Of a stretch of DNA of 64,000 nt, positions 60,315 through 64,000 are shown piece after piece. Below the pieces are notes generated by a model that saw nothing but the letters and a program-made list of their open reading frames with translations, ran no database searches and had not been told where the DNA came from. Source of the stretch: Silvania hatchlandensis (GTDB lineage Bacteria; Pseudomonadota; Gammaproteobacteria; Enterobacterales; Enterobacteriaceae); NCBI RefSeq assembly GCF_025564065.1, contig NZ_JAMGZK010000053.1, positions 124,001 to 188,000 on the forward strand, read 5' to 3'. A program made the translations under genes and the position numbers. Numbering within the stretch: position 1 is the stretch's first letter; each line of letters begins with the position of its first letter.

Positions 60315-60662
60315 TTACTCTGCGTCTGGCTCTTCAGATTTGTATTTCGCTGCGGTCTCTTTGATCAGCTGCTGCAGTTCGCCGCGCTGATACATTTCGA
60401 TCAGGATGTCGCACCCGCCGACCAGTTCGCCGTCAATCCACAGCTGTGGGAAGGTTGGCCAGTTAGCGTATTTTGGCAGCTCAGCGCGGATATCCGGATT
60501 CTGCAGAATATCAACGTAAGCAAAACGTTCGCCACAGGCGGACAGCGCCTGAACTGCTTGTGCGGAGAAACCGCAGCTTGGCAGCTTTGGAGAACCTTTC
60601 ATGTACAGGAGAATCGGGTTTTCAGCGATTTGTTGCTGAATTTTTTCAATAGTAGTGCTCAT
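60315..60662 (-). CDS. grxD: Monothiol glutaredoxin GrxD (Grx4)
   Basis: A 115-residue CGFS-type glutaredoxin, the same length as E. coli GrxD. The active site SCGFSAQA has Cys30, which with glutathione coordinates a bridging [2Fe-2S] cluster. The glutathione site continues in NWPTFPQLWIDGELVGGCDI. It acts in iron-sulfur cluster transfer with BolA-type proteins. Divergent from mepH. Confidence 0.97.
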   Translation of the reverse strand: MSTTIEKIQQQIAENPILLYMKGSPKLPSCGFSAQAVQALSACGERFAYVDILQNPDIRAELPKYANWPTFPQLWIDGELVGGCDILIEMYQRGELQQLIKETAAKYKSEEPDAE

Positions 60663-60997
60663 GTCTTGCTTCCTTTAACTTCTGTTACGGCAATCGACTG
60701 TCATTGTAGCGTCTCAGACCGACAACGGAAAATAACATTTTCGTCACGTATCGTATTTTACCGCGCGCCGCATAAAGATGCATTAATAACACATGTTATA
60801 TATGTACTGCCCTGATTTTTGCTCAGCAAATGACCAGGCCAGCGAAAGGATGTTTATTTTTTTGCACTCGATTACAAAACGCAGTTTTAAGTGCAAAAAG
60901 TTTATTAACGTCGGGGCTTTTTATAGATTAGAATCGACAGGTTTTGTAAATCACCTGCCGGCATTATTCATGCCAGCAATTACCAGGGGACTGCCCA
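60663..60997. other. Divergent intergenic region between grxD and mepH
   Basis: This 335-base AT-rich region holds the grxD promoter area (a leftward TACAAT at 60708-60703 is a possible -10) and the mepH promoter area (TTAACG at 60905-60910 and TAGAAT at 60929-60934 with an 18-base spacer). Between them is a nested inverted repeat listed separately. Short frames such as 60793-61014 overlap mepH in another frame and have no recognisable content. Confidence 0.5.
60859..60899. repeat. Nested inverted repeat upstream of mepH
   Basis: TTTTTGCACT (60859-60868) is perfectly inverted at 60890-60899 (AGTGCAAAAA), and between them AAAAC-GCA-GTTTT (60876-60888) forms a second, inner repeat. No RNA or operator family known to me matches. 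It lies just before the predicted mepH -35 element, so it could be a large operator, or the hairpin of an undescribed transcript. Confidence 0.5.
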
Positions 60998-61816
60998 GTG
61001 GCGCGAATAAATAAATTCTCGATCACGCTCTGTGCTTTGCTTTTTTCGACTCTCTCTTTCACGCCGCTGGCTAACGCCTCAGAGCAGGCGCGGTCTTCGG
61101 CTACGCATAAAACGCATCTGGCGAAAGTAACCGAACCCAAGAAAAAAAGCGCGACCAGCAAAACCACTAAAAAAGAGAGCACCAGTAAAAAAAGCACCAC
61201 CAAAAAGAGCACCGCAAAGAAAACCCTCGCGAAAACACCGCAAACCGCCTCCAGCAAGAAAAACAAAAATTCCCCCCACAATGCCACCCGAGCTACGCAA
61301 ACGGCTTCGCGCGTTGTGACAGAGAAGTGTACGACCCGCAAAGGACACAAAAAGCAGTGCGTTAAAACCAGCAAGACCACAACCATTGCCGCTGCGCATA
61401 AAGTCCGGGTGCAAAAAGCGCAAAGCACAGCGTTAAATAAATTAATGGGACAGATTGGCAAACCGTATCGCTGGGGCGGTAGCTCACCGCGTACCGGTTT
61501 TGACTGCAGCGGTCTGGTCTATTACGCCTATAAAGATCTGGTGAAATTCCGTATCCCGCGCACCGCCAACGAAATGTACCATCTGCGCGATGCGTCCCCG
61601 GTCACCCGGGGTGAACTGGAAAGCGGCGATCTGGTGTTCTTCCGCACCCAGGGTCGCGGGACGGCCGATCACGTCGGCGTGTACGTCGGCAACGGCAAGT
61701 TTATCCAGTCCCCGCGCAGCGGCCAGGATATCCAGATCACCTCCCTGAGCGAAGATTACTGGCAGCGTCACTACGTTGGCGCACGCCGCGTGATGAAGGC
61801 CAACACCATTCGTTAA
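60998..61816 (+). CDS. mepH: Peptidoglycan DD-endopeptidase MepH (NlpC/P60)
   Basis: A 272-residue exported enzyme; E. coli MepH has 271. The start is GTG at 60998 with AGGGGA upstream. The signal peptide (M)ARINKFSITLCALLFSTLS ends near ANA. Residues 30-110 are a basic, lysine/threonine/serine-rich linker. The C-terminal NlpC/P60 domain has the catalytic cysteine in FDCSGLVYYAYKD and the histidine in TADHVGVYVGNGKF. It cleaves D-Ala-mDAP cross-links to let the cell wall expand. The linker differs strongly from E. coli while the catalytic domain is nearly the same. Confidence 0.95.
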   Translation: MARINKFSITLCALLFSTLSFTPLANASEQARSSATHKTHLAKVTEPKKKSATSKTTKKESTSKKSTTKKSTAKKTLAKTPQTASSKKNKNSPHNATRATQTASRVVTEKCTTRKGHKKQCVKTSKTTTIAAAHKVRVQKAQSTALNKLMGQIGKPYRWGGSSPRTGFDCSGLVYYAYKDLVKFRIPRTANEMYHLRDASPVTRGELESGDLVFFRTQGRGTADHVGVYVGNGKFIQSPRSGQDIQITSLSEDYWQRHYVGARRVMKANTIR

Positions 61817-61823
61817 TCCCCTG

Positions 61824-61845
61824 CCCTGCTGGCTCTTCAGCAGGG
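61824..61845 (+). terminator. Weak terminator hairpin after mepH
   Basis: CCCTGCT-8 nt-AGCAGGG lies eight bases after the mepH stop and is followed by a T-rich but interrupted stretch (TAAGTTCTTCTTTT). Confidence 0.5.
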
Positions 61846-61891
61846 TAAGTTCTTCTTTTGTCTAACCTTTCATTTTGCTACTCTACCCGCA

Positions 61892-61913
61892 CATTCAATA
61901 TGGTTATTGAATG
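61892..61913 (+). promoter_or_regulatory. Perfect hairpin in the sodB promoter/leader
   Basis: CATTCAATA-TGGT-TATTGAATG is a nine-base perfect inverted repeat starting 47 bases before the sodB ATG. E. coli sodB has a different palindrome at about the same place in its leader, next to the Hfq/RyhB control region, so structure rather than sequence appears kept. The downstream AATAAGGAG segment would be the ribosome site and RyhB-pairing area. Confidence 0.6.
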
Positions 61914-61938
61914 GATCACTATAATAAGGAGAGAAGCA

Positions 61939-62520
61939 ATGTCGTTTGAACTACCTGCATTACCGTATGCAAAAGACGCCCTGGTCCCGCACATTTCTGT
62001 GGAAACCCTGGAATACCATTACGGTAAGCATCACCAGACCTACGTCACCAACCTGAACAACCTGATCGCTGGCACCGCGTTTGAGGGCAAAACCCTCGAA
62101 GAGATCGTGCGCGGCTCCGAAGGGGGCGTGTTTAACAATGCCGCGCAGGTCTGGAACCACACCTTCTACTGGCACTGCCTGGCACCCAATGCCGGTGGCG
62201 AACCAACGGGTGAACTGGCTGCGGCCATCACCTCTACGTTTGGCAGCTTCGCCGCCTTTAAAGCGGCGTTTACCGATGCAGCAGTGAAGAACTTTGGCGC
62301 AGGCTGGACCTGGCTGGTTAAAGAGGCGGATGGCACGCTGGCAATCGTCTCAACGTCCAATGCAGGAACGCCGCTGACCACGAACGCTACGCCGCTGATG
62401 ACCGTCGACGTGTGGGAACATGCGTACTACATCGATTACCGCAATGCGCGCCCGAACTACCTTGAGCACTTCTGGGCGCTGGTGAACTGGGAATTTGTCG
62501 CGAAGAACTTCGCAGCATAA
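61939..62520 (+). CDS. sodB: Iron superoxide dismutase SodB
   Basis: A 193-residue cytoplasmic enzyme, the same length as E. coli SodB. The iron ligands His27, His74, Asp157 and His161 are all present, and [12 protein letters not shown] fits the Fe-type. The frame continues 27 codons upstream, but the ATG at 61939 has AAGGAG in front and gives the known [15 protein letters not shown] start. In E. coli, Fur controls it indirectly through RyhB, which blocks translation and triggers mRNA decay. A long hairpin separates it from convergent ydhP. Confidence 0.97.
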   Translation: MSFELPALPYAKDALVPHISVETLEYHYGKHHQTYVTNLNNLIAGTAFEGKTLEEIVRGSEGGVFNNAAQVWNHTFYWHCLAPNAGGEPTGELAAAITSTFGSFAAFKAAFTDAAVKNFGAGWTWLVKEADGTLAIVSTSNAGTPLTTNATPLMTVDVWEHAYYIDYRNARPNYLEHFWALVNWEFVAKNFAA

Positions 62521-62524
62521 ATGC

Positions 62525-62552
62525 AGTGCAGAAGGGCTCGCCCTTCTGCACT
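62525..62552. terminator. Terminator-like hairpin between sodB and ydhP
   Basis: AGTGCAGAAGGG-CTCG-CCCTTCTGCACT is a 12-base-pair perfect stem between the two convergent genes. No long T run follows on either side, so it may act as a strong stop by stem stability or protect 3' ends. Confidence 0.7.
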
Positions 62553-62556
62553 ATTG

Positions 62557-63723
62557 TTACTCAGTGGCACCCACCGGCTGCGGCTGATTTCTGCCGGATG
62601 CGAGCACCAGAATTAGGCCCAGGGCGGCAATCATTGCCCCCATTACCGGCACAAAGCTGTACCCCATGCCGCTGGAGATCACCGCCCCGCCTGCCGCCGC
62701 GCCGAGCGCATTGCCCAGATTGAAAGCACCGATATTCACTGACGACGACAGCCCCGGCGCATCGCTGGCGACACGCATCACGCGCATCTGCAGCGGCGGC
62801 ACCACCGCGAACGTTGCCATCCCCCACACCACCATCGCAATTGCCGCCCCGATCTCATTGCGTGCCAGCCAGGGAATTGCCAGCATAATCACGATCAGCA
62901 GCAGTAAAAAGCCCTTCAGCGTGCCATTCACTGACTTATCCGCCAGCTTGCCGCCCAGGTAGTTGCCCAGCGAGAACCCAACGCCGATCAGCACCAGCAT
63001 GGCAGTGACAAAGGCCGGGGTCGCCTGGTTGATGTCGTGCAGCACCGGCGAAATATAGGTATAGAGGGTAAACATTGCCCCGGCGCCCAGCACCGTGGTC
63101 AGCAACGCAGACAGCACCTGCGGGCGCATCAGTACCGCCAACTCTTTGCGCACCTCCGGCTTTTCACCCGCACCGCCTTTCGGCAATGAGAAGAACAGCG
63201 CGATTATCGCCACCACGCCAAGCCCCGCAGTCGCAAGGAACGACATCCGCCAGCCAATCACTTCGCCCATCCACGTCGCCGCCGGGACGCCGCCAATATT
63301 GGCAATCGTCAGCCCCATAAACATGGTAGCCACTGCGCTCGCCTGCTTATGTTTAGGCACCACGCTTGCCGCCACCACTGAGCCCAGGCCAAAGAAGGCC
63401 CCGTGGTTCAGGCTGGTGAGGATGCGGGACAGCATCAGGGTGGTGTAATCCGGCGCGAGGGCTGATAGCACGTTACCAACGGTAAAAATCGCCATCAGGA
63501 AGATCAGCGCATTACGACGGCCACGATGCGACAGGAGAAGCGTCATCAGCGGTGCCCCCACCATCACACCGATGGCATAGGCGCTGATCAGCATCCCTGC
63601 GGCGGGAATAGAGACATCCACACCCCGGGCGATGACCGGTAACAATCCCATCGGGGAGAATTCAGTGGTGCCAATGCCAAATGCACCAATCGCCAGGGCC
63701 AGCAGGGGAAAATTGATTTTCAT
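62557..63723 (-). CDS. ydhP: MFS transporter YdhP (arabinose-efflux-like)
   Basis: A 388-residue major facilitator with 12 predicted helices; E. coli YdhP has 389. The N-terminus MKINFPLLALAIGAFGIGTTEF and loop 2-3 SHRGRRNALIFLMA are typical of the DHA1 (AraJ-like) drug/sugar efflux group. The substrate is unknown. It converges on sodB. Upstream on the same strand is ynhF. Confidence 0.92.
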   Translation of the reverse strand: MKINFPLLALAIGAFGIGTTEFSPMGLLPVIARGVDVSIPAAGMLISAYAIGVMVGAPLMTLLLSHRGRRNALIFLMAIFTVGNVLSALAPDYTTLMLSRILTSLNHGAFFGLGSVVAASVVPKHKQASAVATMFMGLTIANIGGVPAATWMGEVIGWRMSFLATAGLGVVAIIALFFSLPKGGAGEKPEVRKELAVLMRPQVLSALLTTVLGAGAMFTLYTYISPVLHDINQATPAFVTAMLVLIGVGFSLGNYLGGKLADKSVNGTLKGFLLLLIVIMLAIPWLARNEIGAAIAMVVWGMATFAVVPPLQMRVMRVASDAPGLSSSVNIGAFNLGNALGAAAGGAVISSGMGYSFVPVMGAMIAALGLILVLASGRNQPQPVGATE

Positions 63724-63887
63724 ACTTCAACTCCAGACACCGTGTCGTCAGGCGACACAGAACAATGAAGGCGAAAGCATGACATCAATCACAAAAAATG
63801 AGAAGTTTACATTTTGGCAAAAGATTATTGCAGGAGGCGTAACAATCAGCCAGGAGAAACGAGGGAGAGCAGGCTCCCCCGTATCGA

Positions 63888-63977
63888 TCAGTGCAGCGCA
63901 GCAGTGAAAGCACTCGCCACGATCAAACTCAGGACAATAACGGTCGTAACCAGCGAAAACTTAAGATCGGTACTCAT
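63888..63977 (-). CDS. ynhF: Small membrane protein YnhF (29 residues)
   Basis: A 29-codon ORF with AAGGAG ten bases before the ATG. The peptide starts MSTDLKFSLVTT and ends TAALH, with one hydrophobic segment from about residue 8 to 27. It matches E. coli YnhF, as I recall that sequence, in both ends and exact length. YnhF is an experimentally detected small inner-membrane protein of unknown role located near ydhP and purR. The window ends 23 bases upstream. Confidence 0.92.
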   Translation of the reverse strand: MSTDLKFSLVTTVIVLSLIVASAFTAALH

Positions 63978-64000
63978 CAATTTTTCTCCTTTTAATCACC

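Overview
The window is a chromosomal segment from a member of the Enterobacteriaceae, from the replication-terminus half of the chromosome. Almost every gene has a clear E. coli K-12 counterpart of nearly the same length and order, and a tus gene with its own Ter site lies at about 20.7 kb. Gene content and divergence fit an Enterobacter/Lelliottia/Leclercia/Klebsiella-like genus better than Escherichia, but the genus cannot be fixed from this sequence alone. I see no prophage, insertion sequence, CRISPR array, rRNA or tRNA.

Layout. 0-3 kb: 5' part of a CHASE4-type sensor gene, the mdtJI spermidine exporter with a candidate leader peptide upstream, a zinc-type alcohol dehydrogenase-like gene and smrA. 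3.4-11.4 kb: abgR with abgABT (p-aminobenzoyl-glutamate use), ogt, fnr and uspE. 11.4-14.3 kb: pntAB. 14.9-27.9 kb: ydgH, ydgI, folM/ydgC, rstAB, Ter-tus, fumC, fumA, manA, ydgA. 27.9-34.1 kb: malI, malXY, add, ydgJ. 34.3-41.7 kb: blr, cnu, ydgK and the overlapping rsxABCDGE-nth cluster. 42.3-49.1 kb: dtpA, gstA, then the leftward run anmK-mliC-pdxH-tyrS-pdxY. 49.4-55.5 kb: slyB/slyA, ydhIJK, sodC, ydhF, ydhL. 55.6-60.7 kb: an EptA-family phosphoethanolamine transferase gene placed between ydhL and nemR, then nemRA-gloA, rnt and grxD. 61-64 kb: mepH, sodB, ydhP and the 29-codon ynhF.

How the genes work together. There are several small circuits: Fnr with its own autoregulatory box; MalI with two palindromic operators; RstA/RstB; a PhoP box in front of slyB next to slyA; NemR with a perfect operator in front of nemRA-gloA (electrophile detoxification); and Tus bound at its own promoter. 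Redox and oxidative-stress functions are frequent (pntAB, rsx, fumC versus the iron-sulfur enzyme fumA, sodB, sodC, nemA, grxD, nth).

Differences from E. coli K-12, judged from memory of that genome: smrA-abg-ogt-fnr-uspE is joined to pntB instead of lying elsewhere in the terminus; tqsA, the uid locus and lhr are absent from their K-12 positions; an eptA-type gene is present next to nemR; RsxC has fewer C-terminal repeats. I did not find a convincing new multi-gene system. The most promising leads are the leader ORF before mdtJ, the eptA-like gene with PmrA-box-like sequences, a structured inverted repeat before mepH, repeated palindromes before add, and a second NemR-like half operator before nemA.
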